Origin: Pedobacter montanisoli
GTDB lineage: Bacteria > Bacteroidota > Bacteroidia > Sphingobacteriales > Sphingobacteriaceae
DNA: 64,000 nucleotides
Direction: 5' to 3'
Assembly: GCF_022809115.1 (NCBI RefSeq)
Contig: NZ_JALGBH010000001.1
Span: forward strand, 1,302,001 to 1,366,000
Part shown: positions 10,401-18,898 of the stretch, in pieces
How the letters are laid out: every line of letters begins with the position of its first letter
Position numbering within the stretch: the first letter of the stretch is position 1
The notes under the pieces: generated by a model
What the model was told of the DNA's origin: nothing
The model's database searches: none
The model's input: the letters and a program-made list of their open reading frames with translations, nothing else
Made by a program: the position numbers and the translations under genes

Positions 10401-10617
10401 AAGAAACTGCATCTTCAATTTTTTTAGTAACGGTACTTTCTACCTCATTTGGCGAAGCACCCGGATAAATAGTAGAGATAGATACCACGTTTGGAGAGAA
10501 CTTAGGTAAAAGCTCATATCCTAGCGAGAAATAACTCAATAAACCTAGCAGGGTGAGTGCGGTAAATACCACAATTACCAGCGAAGGTCTTTTTATAGAT
10601 ATATCAGTAATTTTCAT
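7453..10617 (-). CDS. RND multidrug efflux permease (AcrB/MexB class)
   Basis: Proton-driven inner-membrane pump of the HAE1 RND family, working as a trimer with the adaptor and TolC proteins encoded upstream. At 1054 aa it has full family length. It shows the N-terminal transmembrane helix (ITDISIKRPSLVIVVF), two large periplasmic loops and two sets of TM helices. The GILVDDAIVVLENIQR segment near residue 400 holds the paired Asp residues of the proton relay. It is the last gene of the operon, and a repeat-bearing 95-bp gap separates it from the adaptor gene. Substrates cannot be predicted. Confidence 0.95.
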   Translation of the reverse strand: MKITDISIKRPSLVIVVFTALTLLGLLSYFSLGYELLPKFSPNVVSISTIYPGASPNEVESTVTKKIEDAVSSMENIKKINANSYEGLSVVIITLNENAQIDIALNDAQRKVNAILATLPDDVKQPSLSKFSLDDFPVITMSASAKMDDISFYDLMDKRIAPIISRVSGVAQVNLIGGSEREIKVALDAKAMQGYGLSVPAVQQAILASNLDFPTGSVKTKAQDILVRLSGKYANVEEMRNLVVSTSKDGAQVRLRDIADVQDTQKETEKIARINRANSIALQIIKQSDANAVTVSEGTKAIIEKLKNDYKDINLDIKIVNDSSVYTLQSADAVIHDLMLAVVLVAVVMLFFLHSLRNAVIVMISIPASLIATFIGISLFGYTLNLMSLLGLSLVVGILVDDAIVVLENIQRHMEMGKNKVRAATDATREIGFTVVSITFVIVVVFFPIAVSTGMVANILRQFCVVVIISTLLSLVASFTIVPLIFSRFGKLERIEGKSFFGKFILWFEKQLHRFTQWVTRVLEWTLKHKAITLITMVVLFLSSCGLLGAGYIGFEFFPKSDKGEFLLQIELPKDASLEQTNLYTQKAENYLSTKKEVVQMITTVGQSSEGMGGTTATAYKSEINVKLVDKPERNNVSSDIISTTYTRDLQKVLVGAKIKTVPIGILGTADNAPIQLVVMGSELDTVLAFAQKAEKVLAKIPGATQTKLSVEKGTPEINVKVDRDKMAALGLNLSTVGTTMQTAFAGNTDGKFRQGEYEYDINIQYQDFDRKDIDDVRNLIFVNSAGQQIKLSQFADIKEGSGPSLLERLNKSTSVTVQSQTVGRPTGSVVADFQKELDKMQKPAGISFFWSGDQENQSEGFGTLGIALLAAIILVYLIMVALYDSFVYPFVVMFSLPLALIGALLALALTNNALGIFTILGFIMLMGLVAKNAIILVDFTNHMKAQGKSTHEALILANHARLRPILMTTIAMVIGMLPIALASGAGADWKNGLAWVIIGGLTSSLFLTLVVVPVMYQIFDNLLHKFGFDKKGKTIEELMVEPYDHKDVNEWEH

Positions 10618-10620
10618 CTT

Positions 10621-10690
10621 TTTTGTATTGCGTTTGGCGTATCACGATTAGCATTTGGCATTTGCTAGTTTTAGCACTCTGCTTTTGCTT
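10621..10690. repeat. GCGTT-rich intergenic repeat, locus 1
   Basis: Inside the operon, between permease and adaptor genes. The stretch TATTGCGTT then GGCGTATCAC matches, with gaps, the reverse complement of the repeat between fusA and rpsJ. Probably a family of small dispersed intergenic repeats. Confidence 0.5.
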
Positions 10691-10712
10691 AAGCTTTTCG
10701 TTTTTAACTTTT

Positions 10713-11777
10713 TTACTTAATTACAGTAACAGGAGCACCTTCGGTTAGGTTAATCTGGCCACTTGTAATTACAGTTTCTCCTTCTTTTAGGCCATCTAAA
10801 ATTTCTACAGACTCTCCTAAAATACGACCTGAAACTACTTTACGTAACTCAGCTACGTTTTTAGAGGTGTTTAGCACATAAACTTCATTACTGCTCACAC
10901 TGCCTACAAAAGAAGTACGTGGAACTAAAATAGCCGGTGCCTGTTTAGGGAATTTGAATAAAGCTGTGCCATACATACCTGCTCTTAAGCTGTTTTTAAC
11001 ATTATTGGTTACCTCAACTTCTATAGGGAAGTTTAACGTTTGATCAGCTTTTGCTGCAATAAAAGTTACTTTGCCCGAAAAACTTTCGTTAGGGAAAACC
11101 GAAGATTGAATTTGAACAGCATCACCAATTTTCAAGTTAGCCACTTGCCCCTCGTTAACGTTTACTTTCAATTTCAATTTAGAAACATCAACCAGTTCAA
11201 ATAATGGTGTACCAGGAGATACTACTGCTCCTACTTCAATCATTTTCTTGTTTACAACACCGTTGATAGATGAACGGATATTGGCGTCGCTTAATTTACG
11301 TTGTTGTTGTTGCAGGCGTAATTTAGCATTTTCTGCAGCAAGTCTGGCCTGATCTAATTGTTGTTGAGTTACACCACCAGTTTTGAAAGAACTTTCATAA
11401 CGAGCCAGGTCTCTCACTGCATTTTGATAAGTAGCTTCTGCAGTTTCTCTGTCTGTGTTTAAAATTTCAGCATCAATTCTAGCTAAAACTGTTCCTTTGC
11501 TTACGCGACTACCTTCCTCTACAAATATTTTGGTTACACGACCAGAGTTTTCAGCACTAAAATTCAATTCTTGATTTGGCGCAAAAGTTCCGTTTACAGT
11601 AAAGTCTAAGTTAATCTCTTTACGTTCAACATTAGCTACTTTTACCGCAATTGCACCACTGCCTTTGGCAATAAAATCAGTAGTTTCTTGTGCTTTCTTT
11701 TTATTGTTGTTCAATACATAGCCAATTGCAGCCAATACTACAATTACTACGAGAATGATGGTTATTACTCTTTTCAT
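10713..11777 (-). CDS. RND efflux periplasmic adaptor subunit
   Basis: Membrane-fusion protein linking the inner-membrane RND pump to the outer-membrane channel, 354 aa. It has an N-terminal membrane anchor (about 4-24) and a lipoyl/barrel-sandwich half GRVTKIFVEEGSRVSKGTVLARID. A Gln- and Arg-rich alpha-hairpin (about 110-165) is followed by the second lipoyl half and a beta-barrel. No lipobox is seen, so it is probably anchored by the uncleaved helix. The spacing to the tolC-like gene upstream is 31 bp, consistent with one transcript. Confidence 0.93.
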   Translation of the reverse strand: MKRVITIILVVIVVLAAIGYVLNNNKKKAQETTDFIAKGSGAIAVKVANVERKEINLDFTVNGTFAPNQELNFSAENSGRVTKIFVEEGSRVSKGTVLARIDAEILNTDRETAEATYQNAVRDLARYESSFKTGGVTQQQLDQARLAAENAKLRLQQQQRKLSDANIRSSINGVVNKKMIEVGAVVSPGTPLFELVDVSKLKLKVNVNEGQVANLKIGDAVQIQSSVFPNESFSGKVTFIAAKADQTLNFPIEVEVTNNVKNSLRAGMYGTALFKFPKQAPAILVPRTSFVGSVSSNEVYVLNTSKNVAELRKVVSGRILGESVEILDGLKEGETVITSGQINLTEGAPVTVIK

Positions 11778-11808
11778 TTTATCTGATGTTATTTCTTCTG
11801 TATTTGAT

Positions 11809-13137
11809 TTATTGTACCAAGGTTCTGATGTCGCCTTTAGCTTTAATTAATTGTATTTCTGCTATTTTATAATTTAATAATGCTTGTGTGTAGCTATTTT
11901 GAGCTTGTGTTAAAGCATTTTCAGTATCTAAAAGATCAGTTAAAGAAGCCAATCCGTTGTTGTAGTTGTTTTGGGTACTTGTGTAAATTTCTTTAGCTAA
12001 TTCCGCATTTTTCTTTTGAGATTTAATGGTGTTGATGCTGTTTCTCAATTGGATTTTTGCATTTTCATAAGCAAAGTTCAATGAGTTTTTAGTTAAAACG
12101 ATGTCTTCATCTGCCTGCTTAAGATCTATATCTGCCTGACGAACTTTTGATCTGGTTAAGAAGCCGTTAAAAATAGGTACATGTAAAGTAACACCTATGG
12201 CAGAAGATCCAAAACCAATGGCATCTTTGCTACTTCTCAGAAAGTCGAAACTATCAGACTGACTAGCATAAGTATAATTAGCGGATAAAGCCAGGCTTGG
12301 ATAATACTCAGCAACATAAGCTTTACGTTGTAAGGTTAGCAAGCGTTTCTGCACATCTAACAATTTAAATTCTGTACGATTGGCAAGATTCAATGTGTCT
12401 GGTAAAACCGGTAAGGCAGTTACTTCTGTAAGCTCTTTTTCAGGCAATGAAATAGGGGTTGCCACAGGCATACCCATAGATAATTTTAACTGGTTTTCAA
12501 GCAACGTAATTGCGTTTAAAATCTCTGTTCTGCTGGTATTAAGATTAGTTAAGTTTACACTTATGCGATCAACATCAATCTTTCTGGCTAAGCCATTACT
12601 GTACTGGTTGTTGATGATTTTTTCAACTACTTTTACATTTTTGATATTGGTATCAATAACGCTAAGCTGTAAACGGTTTACCAAAATTTGATAGTAGTTA
12701 TTGGCTACCTGTTCTATTACCTGTTCCTGGGTTAGTTGTGAGTTCAATGCATAATAAGCTTCACTGGATTTTGCTGCTTGCAGACCCGTAAAAACCTGCT
12801 GGTTAAACAATTGCTGTTGAAGCTGCACACCTGCTTGCGAATTCCAGGTTTTTCCTAATTTAATGGCTTGATTACCAAACACAATCTGTCCGATAATAGG
12901 GTTGTAGGTTAAACCAGTGTTTCCAGAAATTTGTGGAAGTGCCTGAGCTCTTACTTCTTCAGTTTTATATTTTCCTTTATCTATATCTAAAAGTGCCTTT
13001 TTAATGTTGGAGTTGTTATCCAGAGCGTAATTAAGGGCGTCTTTAAGCGTAAGGGGTTGCTGTGCCTTTGCAAATTGCGGAAGCCATCCCGCTAAAATCA
13101 AAAGACAGGTGAGTTTCGCTATCTTATTTTTAAGCAT
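11809..13137 (-). CDS. TolC-family outer membrane efflux protein
   Basis: Outer-membrane channel of the tripartite pump, 442 aa with a signal peptide ending near AKAQQ (about 26). Two repeats rich in alanine, leucine, asparagine and glutamine form the coiled helices of the periplasmic tunnel, for example QAQNSYTQALLNYKIAEIQLIKAKG near the C-terminus. Twelve bp separate it from the TetR gene upstream, so the whole set TetR-TolC-adaptor-pump reads as one operon. Confidence 0.93.
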   Translation of the reverse strand: MLKNKIAKLTCLLILAGWLPQFAKAQQPLTLKDALNYALDNNSNIKKALLDIDKGKYKTEEVRAQALPQISGNTGLTYNPIIGQIVFGNQAIKLGKTWNSQAGVQLQQQLFNQQVFTGLQAAKSSEAYYALNSQLTQEQVIEQVANNYYQILVNRLQLSVIDTNIKNVKVVEKIINNQYSNGLARKIDVDRISVNLTNLNTSRTEILNAITLLENQLKLSMGMPVATPISLPEKELTEVTALPVLPDTLNLANRTEFKLLDVQKRLLTLQRKAYVAEYYPSLALSANYTYASQSDSFDFLRSSKDAIGFGSSAIGVTLHVPIFNGFLTRSKVRQADIDLKQADEDIVLTKNSLNFAYENAKIQLRNSINTIKSQKKNAELAKEIYTSTQNNYNNGLASLTDLLDTENALTQAQNSYTQALLNYKIAEIQLIKAKGDIRTLVQ

Positions 13138-13148
13138 CTTATTGTTAA

Positions 13149-13778
13149 TTAATTATGAGTGTAGTTTTTGTTTGTTGTTTTTTCGTACTTTTTGATTAAA
13201 GCGAGTCCTTTCTCGTTACAAATACCGTGCAAAAAATGTTTGGTTATTTCTATGATAACATTTGCAAGGTTATATCTGTTTTTAGTATATCTCTCATGTG
13301 GTCCAAAAATTATATCTATCTGATCTAAGCGTAGTTGTGCAATAATGTCAATATTTAACTCTTCTCGGTAAAGCCCTTCGTGAATACCTCTTTGTAAATT
13401 GCTATATACGGCTTCACTAATATGATGTTGTTTAAACTCTTTAAAGATCAGCCATGCCTTGGTATGGTATTTCTGTAAATCATAAAATAATTTCTGATTC
13501 ATGGTAGAAAGCATACTATCTACATTTTGTAAAGTAAAAAGAACCTCTTCAACAGCATTAGCAGAATTATTGATCTGATACTGTATTTCACATTTGTGAT
13601 TTGCGATCTTTTCTGTCATCAAGGTATTTACCAATTCGTCTTTATCTTTAAAATGCTGATAAATTGTTTTTTTTGAAATTCCTAAGTGTTTGGCAATGTC
13701 ATCCATGGTAACACTTTTAAATCCAAATTGACAAAACAATCCATCTGCTTCTTTAATAATATGTGCTTTAATATCCAA
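13149..13778 (-). CDS. TetR/AcrR-family transcriptional regulator
   Basis: First gene of the efflux operon, 209 aa. The N-terminal helix-turn-helix is typical (VTMDDIAKHLGISKKTIYQHFKDKDEL, about 24-50). The C-terminal ligand-binding domain is variable, with no recognised ligand. Because it leads the operon, it probably represses both itself and the pump. The inverted repeat at 13812-13843, beside its -7 box, is the best operator candidate. Confidence 0.92.
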   Translation of the reverse strand: MDIKAHIIKEADGLFCQFGFKSVTMDDIAKHLGISKKTIYQHFKDKDELVNTLMTEKIANHKCEIQYQINNSANAVEEVLFTLQNVDSMLSTMNQKLFYDLQKYHTKAWLIFKEFKQHHISEAVYSNLQRGIHEGLYREELNIDIIAQLRLDQIDIIFGPHERYTKNRYNLANVIIEITKHFLHGICNEKGLALIKKYEKTTNKNYTHN

Positions 13779-13804
13779 ACTTGTCTCCTAAAATAAACCG
13801 GGCG

Positions 13805-13843
13805 CAAAACTAAGGAAACTTTTTTTAATTCCAGAGTTTCCTT
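13805..13843 (-). promoter_or_regulatory. Efflux operon promoter with TetR operator candidate
   Basis: On the minus strand the -7 box TAGTTTTG occupies 13812-13805, about 27 bp before the TetR start. A perfect 9-bp inverted repeat, AAGGAAACT (13812-13820) and AGTTTCCTT (13835-13843) with a 14-bp spacer, covers the -33 to -7 interval. No good TTTG -33 is seen. Confidence 0.65.
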
Positions 13844-14015
13844 GTTTAAAATTTTGTCATCTTAGTGTTTATATTTTTATTCCTTCTTACAAAGAGAATT
13901 AAAATAATGATACTCTTTTAACTGGTATCGGCGAAATGCCGGAAATAACAGGTGAACAACATTAAAAAATGTTGTAAAAAGCAGAAAGGTTTAAAATTAG
14001 TAGAGCTGTATTTTA

Positions 14016-14023
14016 TACTTTTG
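14016..14023 (+). promoter_or_regulatory. Probable -7 box of murB
   Basis: TACTTTTG matches TAnnTTTG and ends 15 bp before ATG 14039. It lies inside the longer open frame and so decides the start in favour of 14039. The -33 element is not clear. Confidence 0.5.
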
Positions 14024-14038
14024 TATTTTCACTTCGTT

Positions 14039-15052
14039 ATGCTAATAAAACAAGAGATCTCACTTAAGCCTTACAATACCTTTGGTATAGATGTTAAAGC
14101 TAAATACTTTGCTGAAATTAAAAATGAACAGGATCTGGAAGAACTGTTCATGAGCAGGGAAGCCAAAGAAGAAAAGCTTTTAATTTTAGGCGGAGGGAGC
14201 AACATGCTGTTTACGCAAGATTTTAAGGGACTTGTGGTTAAAATGGCTATAGAGGGTATATCTTATGCACTTAACGGCAATGTGGTTGAACTAATTGCAG
14301 GTGCAGGTGTGGTATGGAATGACCTGGTAATGTTTTGCGTAACGAATAATTTTGCTGGACTGGAAAATCTTACTTTAATTCCAGGTACGGTAGGAGCATC
14401 GCCCATACAAAATATAGGAGCTTATGGAGTAGAGCTTAAAGATGCTTTTAAGCAATGTAGAGTTTTTGAAATAGCAACAGGCCGGTTTCTGACTTTTAGC
14501 TACGAAGACTGCAAATTTGGTTATCGCGACAGCGTATTTAAAAATGAATATAAGGGCAAATACATTGTTACATCTGTAACATTTAATTTAAGTACCGAAG
14601 CCCATTTAAAAACGCATTATGGTGCCATCAATGCAGAATTAGAAGCACAGCAAATTACGAAGCCTACCATTGCAGATGTATCAAAAGTTGTGGCTAAGAT
14701 TAGAGTGAGTAAATTGCCAGATCCTACAACCATAGGTAATGCAGGTAGTTTCTTTAAAAATCCTGTGATTTCAAAAACACAATTTAACCAATTGATTGTT
14801 AATTTTCCGGATGTGGTACATTTTGATGTGCCTGATGATCAGGTGAAAATTGCAGCGGGGTGGTTGATTGAACAGTGCGGATTTAAAGGTATAACAGATG
14901 GTCATACAGGAACCTGGAAAAATCAGGCTCTGGTTCTGGTAAACCACGGTAATGCTACAGGACAGGAAGTGTATAATTTTTCGGAAAAAATCATCACAGA
15001 AGTGTACACTAAATTTGGCGTATGTTTAGAACGCGAAGTGAATGTGTTTTAA
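14039..15052 (+). CDS. murB: UDP-N-acetylmuramate dehydrogenase
   Basis: FAD enzyme that reduces UDP-GlcNAc-enolpyruvate to UDP-MurNAc with NADPH, an early cytoplasmic step of peptidoglycan synthesis. The chosen start MLIKQEISLKPYNTFG gives 337 aa, as for type I MurB; the frame runs back to 13952 without homologous character. The FAD-binding LILGGGSNML, then NLTLIPGTVGASPIQNIGAYG, the YRDSVFK substrate region and GNAGSFFKNP (with the catalytic Ser) are all present in order. It stands alone, with a -7 box just upstream. Confidence 0.95.
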   Translation: MLIKQEISLKPYNTFGIDVKAKYFAEIKNEQDLEELFMSREAKEEKLLILGGGSNMLFTQDFKGLVVKMAIEGISYALNGNVVELIAGAGVVWNDLVMFCVTNNFAGLENLTLIPGTVGASPIQNIGAYGVELKDAFKQCRVFEIATGRFLTFSYEDCKFGYRDSVFKNEYKGKYIVTSVTFNLSTEAHLKTHYGAINAELEAQQITKPTIADVSKVVAKIRVSKLPDPTTIGNAGSFFKNPVISKTQFNQLIVNFPDVVHFDVPDDQVKIAAGWLIEQCGFKGITDGHTGTWKNQALVLVNHGNATGQEVYNFSEKIITEVYTKFGVCLEREVNVF

Positions 15053-15191
15053 ATACTTAGCTAAAACGCAGGGAGTAATAATTTCACTAGGTTTTTAACT
15101 TTTGGTATCATAGTTGTTAGGTTTTATGTAACTAATTACAGTACACTATTTACTTAGTATTCTGTCTTTTTCTAATTCTAAACCCTACACT

Positions 15192-15710
15192 ATGACACAA
15201 GTACAGTTTAACAACCAGTTGAATGAATATTCAGGCTCTCTGCAGTCATTCGCCTTGAATTTTACAAAAGATATTGAAGACGCTAATGATTTAGTGCAAG
15301 ACACTCTATTAAAAGCGGTAACCTATTATAACAAATTTAAAGAGGGTACCAATTTAAAAGGATGGCTTTTTACCATAATGCGTAATACGTTTATTAACAA
15401 CTACAGACGCACCATTAAAACCAATGCTATTATTACGCAAAGCGACGATATATCATCAGCGCATCTTTATTACAGTGCATCAAAGAACACGGCAGAAAGA
15501 AAGTTTGTTTTAGGAGATATTCATAAAGCGCTAGCTACTTTACAACCTGAGTACCAGGTGCCATTTGTGAAATATTTTGAAGGTTTTAAATATCATGAGA
15601 TCGCAGATGAACTCAATATTCCTATAGGAACGGTTAAAACCCGTATCCATGTAGCAAGAGGTATTTTAAAAAAATACCTGAAAACTTACGCTACAGAAAT
15701 GCAACAGTAA
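15192..15710 (+). CDS. ECF-type RNA polymerase sigma factor
   Basis: 172-aa sigma-70 factor of the extracytoplasmic type. Region 2 is DANDLVQDTLLKAVTYYNKFKEGTN with LKGWLFTIMRNTFIN. Region 4 is the helix-turn-helix YHEIADELNIPIGTVKTRIHVAR. No anti-sigma gene follows; a terminator hairpin comes directly after it. The next genes are a lycopene-cyclase-like protein and a cytochrome b5 protein, so a link to pigment regulation is possible but not shown. Confidence 0.93.
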   Translation: MTQVQFNNQLNEYSGSLQSFALNFTKDIEDANDLVQDTLLKAVTYYNKFKEGTNLKGWLFTIMRNTFINNYRRTIKTNAIITQSDDISSAHLYYSASKNTAERKFVLGDIHKALATLQPEYQVPFVKYFEGFKYHEIADELNIPIGTVKTRIHVARGILKKYLKTYATEMQQ

Positions 15711-15734
15711 CATTTTTAAATACCTAATTATAAA

Positions 15735-15792
15735 AAGCGTTTGAACAGATTAGAGCTATTTTAACTGTTTAAGCGCTTTCTTTATTTTTTAA
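15735..15792 (+). terminator. Terminator after the sigma factor
   Basis: Fourteen-base arms at 15735-15748 and 15765-15778 pair with two G-U wobbles and are followed by TCTTTATTTTTT. It separates the sigma gene from the membrane protein gene. Confidence 0.7.
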
Positions 15793-15845
15793 TCATAGCA
15801 ATCAGCATTAAAATTCTATTTTTGGGCTGCTTAATATTGCTATTC

Positions 15846-16529
15846 ATGAAGTTTTATTTCCTCTTTATTGGTCTGGTTGCCTTAATATTCCCGGTTTTAT
15901 TTTTGGCCGATAAAAAAGTTACATTTAAGGGTTTGCGAAAACCTGTTTTATGGGCATCTGTAGCTGCATTTGTACCTTATAGTTTGCTTACCGTGTTTTT
16001 TGTTTCAGCAGGCTCGTGGGTTTATGAAGATCAATATCTAATTAAAATATTTGTCTTACATGTTCCTGTAGAACATTACTTGCTCAATTTTGCCTTATGT
16101 TTTAGCGGTGCTATGGTTTATAGCTATGTTAATCAAAAATTTAACAATAATAATCTACAGAAATACAGCCTGGCATTTAGTAATTTATTGTTGGGTGTAT
16201 GTGTGGCTTTTATTTTCTTTGCACATAAGTACTCTTTTACCTTAATTGCATTTAGCTTAATGCTGCTTATTTTATTTTTGGTTGAATATGTAGGCAAGCA
16301 AAGGTTTATGTATAAATTTTACAGAAGCTTTTTGCTGATGCTGGTCCCTGCTATTGCGGTATTTGGTTTGCTAAAGATGTTACCTATTGTAAAATATCCT
16401 TATAGTGATGCACTAAAGGTAGCCATATTTGGAGGAGCTACAGAAAATATTGTGTTATTCTTTGCCATGTTTTTGATTTGTATTTATACTTATGAAGCTG
16501 TAAAGCATAAAAAAGAATTGAATGGATAA
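15846..16529 (+). CDS. Lycopene-cyclase-domain (CarR/CrtYcd-like) membrane protein
   Basis: About 227 aa and seven hydrophobic segments, matching the layout of heterodimeric or fused lycopene cyclases: KFYFLFIGLVALIFP at the start, then SWVYEDQYLIKIFVLHVPVEHYLLN. The family motif is usually PxEE. Here it reads PVEH in the first half and GATENIVLFF in the second, so one of the acidic residues is replaced. ATG 15846 is preferred over 15822 because family members begin right at the first helix. It overlaps the cytochrome b5 gene by 8 bp. A carotenoid cyclase role is an inference, and the motif change may mean altered chemistry. Confidence 0.7.
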   Translation: MKFYFLFIGLVALIFPVLFLADKKVTFKGLRKPVLWASVAAFVPYSLLTVFFVSAGSWVYEDQYLIKIFVLHVPVEHYLLNFALCFSGAMVYSYVNQKFNNNNLQKYSLAFSNLLLGVCVAFIFFAHKYSFTLIAFSLMLLILFLVEYVGKQRFMYKFYRSFLLMLVPAIAVFGLLKMLPIVKYPYSDALKVAIFGGATENIVLFFAMFLICIYTYEAVKHKKELNG

Positions 16530-16761
16530 CCTGCCTCATTATACAAAACAGCAATTGGCCTTAAGAAATGGGCAGGATAAACCTCAGGTTTGGGTTGCTT
16601 ATAAGGGAAAGATATACGATGTTACAGAAAGCCGTTTGTGGAAAAGCGGCAAACATTATGAGCATTGGGCAGGGCAGGACCTTACCGAAGAACTGGCCGA
16701 TGCACCGCATACGGAGGTAGTGTTTGAAAAATTCGAAATTATAGGAATGCTGACCATATAG
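16522..16761 (+). CDS. Cytochrome b5 heme-binding domain protein
   Basis: 79-aa soluble protein made of a single cytochrome b5-like domain: YTKQQLALRNGQDKPQVWVAYKGKIYDV, then HYEHWAGQDLTEELADAPH with possible axial His ligands. Its start ATG overlaps the end of the lycopene-cyclase-like gene (ATGGATAA), so the two are translated from one mRNA. It may donate electrons to a membrane oxygenase or hydroxylase. No such enzyme is encoded beside it here. Confidence 0.82.
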   Translation: MDNLPHYTKQQLALRNGQDKPQVWVAYKGKIYDVTESRLWKSGKHYEHWAGQDLTEELADAPHTEVVFEKFEIIGMLTI

Positions 16762-16762
16762 T

Positions 16763-18202
16763 TTATTCTTTTTTTAATGCAGCATTGATCTGTGTAATAA
16801 GTTCTTCAGGCTGGTCGGATGGAGTAGCCATAAATATCCTGCCCTTTTTATCAATTAATGTTGTAGTTGGGTAGGCTGCTACTTTATAATCAGATATTAT
16901 AGGGTGTTTAGTTCCTAACCCTTGAGTATATACATGAATTCCCTGAATGTCAAATTGCTGAAGTGCCTCTAGCCAGTTTTGTTTTGAATCAATGGAAACA
17001 TTTAGAAAAACAACCTCAGGATAATTTTTAAAATACTCTTTTACAGGTTTTAGTTTTTGAAAAAGAGTATGACAGGGAACGCAATCCTTGAACCAAAAAT
17101 CTAGCAGTACTACTTTTCCAGCAAGATCACTTAGTTTAAGTATATTTCCTTTTGAATCATTGAGTGCCAATGCTGGAGCTGAAATCCCCTGCTTAAACAA
17201 ATTATTCACTCTTTGAAAAATGTATCTGCCATACACGGTACTTTCCTTATCTTTCATTGTTTGTGCAATAATTTTTTCCAGATCTTCGCCCTGATTGAGC
17301 CGACTAAGATCTCCCTCTAAAAATAAGGTGAGTACTGGTAATTTTAATTTTTCAGAGAGCAAACTGTTTAGAAATATGTATTTATCCAACAGTTGATGTG
17401 TGTTATTATTCATTACCATCGATTGATATTCCTTAAATAGCACTGTATATACACTTTCGGCATATCGATCTGAAGATGAAAAAGAATCATCAAAATAAAA
17501 AGTCAGATTATTTTCAATAGTTTTTATTGTTTTAGGAGATAGTATATTTTTTTTCGTCGCTAAGATTTGCTGATTGGTTTCATGATAAATGTAACTGGGA
17601 ATATTATACTTTAAGAGCATGAAAGTACCCATAATATCAGCTTTTAATAGTGTGTGTGCTTGTTCACTCATATAGTGCCGTTGGCTTTGCAACAATGCAA
17701 GATTTGCATTCATAGCTGAATCGGCAAAGCGGAACAGATAATCGAGAGGGTATTTGCTAATTTTTGCATTAGCTATTTTTGCTTTCAATCCTGCATTTTT
17801 GTTTTGATATAGCCTGTTTTTAAAGTCTGATAAATTGGTAGCGACAATAAATTTTGCTCTAGCTATATTGCTAATGAGAAACGAATCGGGATCTAGAATT
17901 AGTCGTTCTTCAGGTTCAATAAGGCCTGAAAGTATCTGATTGCCTCTTTTAATATATAGCCATGCAGGAGTTTCAATTTGCCATTGGCGGATAAGAACAT
18001 TTTTTTCAAGCAGGAGGTCATATTTACTATATGAACGGGTTATGCTGTTTTGTGTCAGTTGGATCGTAAGAGTATCTGTGCCAGATTGGGATATATTTAT
18101 TTGTAGAGTAGCAGGTATCTGTGCCGAGCTGGTTAATATAAATGTTAACAGACATGAAATCAATAAAAATACAATGCCAATCCTTTTTAAGTTAATTTTC
18201 AT
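16763..18202 (-). CDS. TlpA-like thiol-disulfide oxidoreductase
   Basis: Exported thioredoxin-fold protein of 479 aa. The signal peptide ends near LTSSAQ, if translation starts at ATG 18202 (MKINLKRIG); the longer frame from 18241 adds a poor N-terminus. The long N-terminal part (to about 340) is family-specific and helical. The C-terminal TlpA/AhpC-type domain has FWFKDCVPCHTL, where CVPC is the redox pair, and the cis-Pro region VAAYPTTTLID. The Bacteroidetes have many such periplasmic proteins. It is divergent from the sigma factor at 18338, which may control it. Confidence 0.85.
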   Translation of the reverse strand: MKINLKRIGIVFLLISCLLTFILTSSAQIPATLQINISQSGTDTLTIQLTQNSITRSYSKYDLLLEKNVLIRQWQIETPAWLYIKRGNQILSGLIEPEERLILDPDSFLISNIARAKFIVATNLSDFKNRLYQNKNAGLKAKIANAKISKYPLDYLFRFADSAMNANLALLQSQRHYMSEQAHTLLKADIMGTFMLLKYNIPSYIYHETNQQILATKKNILSPKTIKTIENNLTFYFDDSFSSSDRYAESVYTVLFKEYQSMVMNNNTHQLLDKYIFLNSLLSEKLKLPVLTLFLEGDLSRLNQGEDLEKIIAQTMKDKESTVYGRYIFQRVNNLFKQGISAPALALNDSKGNILKLSDLAGKVVLLDFWFKDCVPCHTLFQKLKPVKEYFKNYPEVVFLNVSIDSKQNWLEALQQFDIQGIHVYTQGLGTKHPIISDYKVAAYPTTTLIDKKGRIFMATPSDQPEELITQINAALKKE

Positions 18203-18337
18203 AATGTTCGTTTTATAATTTAGTATACGTTTTAAATGCACTATATGTTGGGAGCAGTTAAAACAAAAAATAAAATAATATACAGACCCAACGAATAAGT
18301 AAATTGAAGCGTATTGTTAAAAACAATCATTTCATAA

Positions 18338-18898
18338 TTGGATAAACTACACTACGAAACATTAATTGAGGGATGTATTCTGAATCGTCGGGATGCGCAA
18401 AAAGCGCTTTATAAAATGTGTTACGAAGAGATGATGAGGTTGTGTATGCGCTATCTTAAAACCCATGATCTTGCTAAAGAAGCCCTAAATAGTGGTTTCT
18501 TAAAGATATTCAATAATATAGGAGAATACAATCCTGAAAAAGGAAATCTGATGTCATGGATAAGAACCATATTGATTAGAACCTGTATAGATTTGGAAAG
18601 GAAAGAGTTTAGGTTTACACGCATGCAGCAATATCAGGAGAGAGAAGTCGCAATAACACCTGCTATCCTCGAAAAACTTTATGCTCAGGATATATTGTAT
18701 GCTATCAGGAAATTGCCTACAGCAAGTCAGGTGGTCTTTAATTTATCAGTAATAGATGGTTATTCTCATAAAGAAATAGGAGAGTTATTAGGTATTGGGG
18801 AGAGTACTTCCAGGTGGCACTTATCATCGGCTAAAAAACAACTTAGGGAAATACTTTCTGAAAACAATCAATCAAGGGAAAATGAAAGACAGGGATAG
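18338..18898 (+). CDS. ECF-type RNA polymerase sigma factor
   Basis: 186 aa. Region 2 includes LAKEALNSGFLKIFNNIGEYNPEKGN with SWIRTILIRTCIDLER. Region 4 includes YSHKEIGELLGIGESTSRWHLSSAKKQL. The start must be TTG 18338, because a TAA codon lies immediately before it in frame and the next ATG would remove conserved region 2 sequence. It overlaps the next gene by 17 bp, as is usual for a sigma and its membrane partner. Confidence 0.92.
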   Translation: MDKLHYETLIEGCILNRRDAQKALYKMCYEEMMRLCMRYLKTHDLAKEALNSGFLKIFNNIGEYNPEKGNLMSWIRTILIRTCIDLERKEFRFTRMQQYQEREVAITPAILEKLYAQDILYAIRKLPTASQVVFNLSVIDGYSHKEIGELLGIGESTSRWHLSSAKKQLREILSENNQSRENERQG

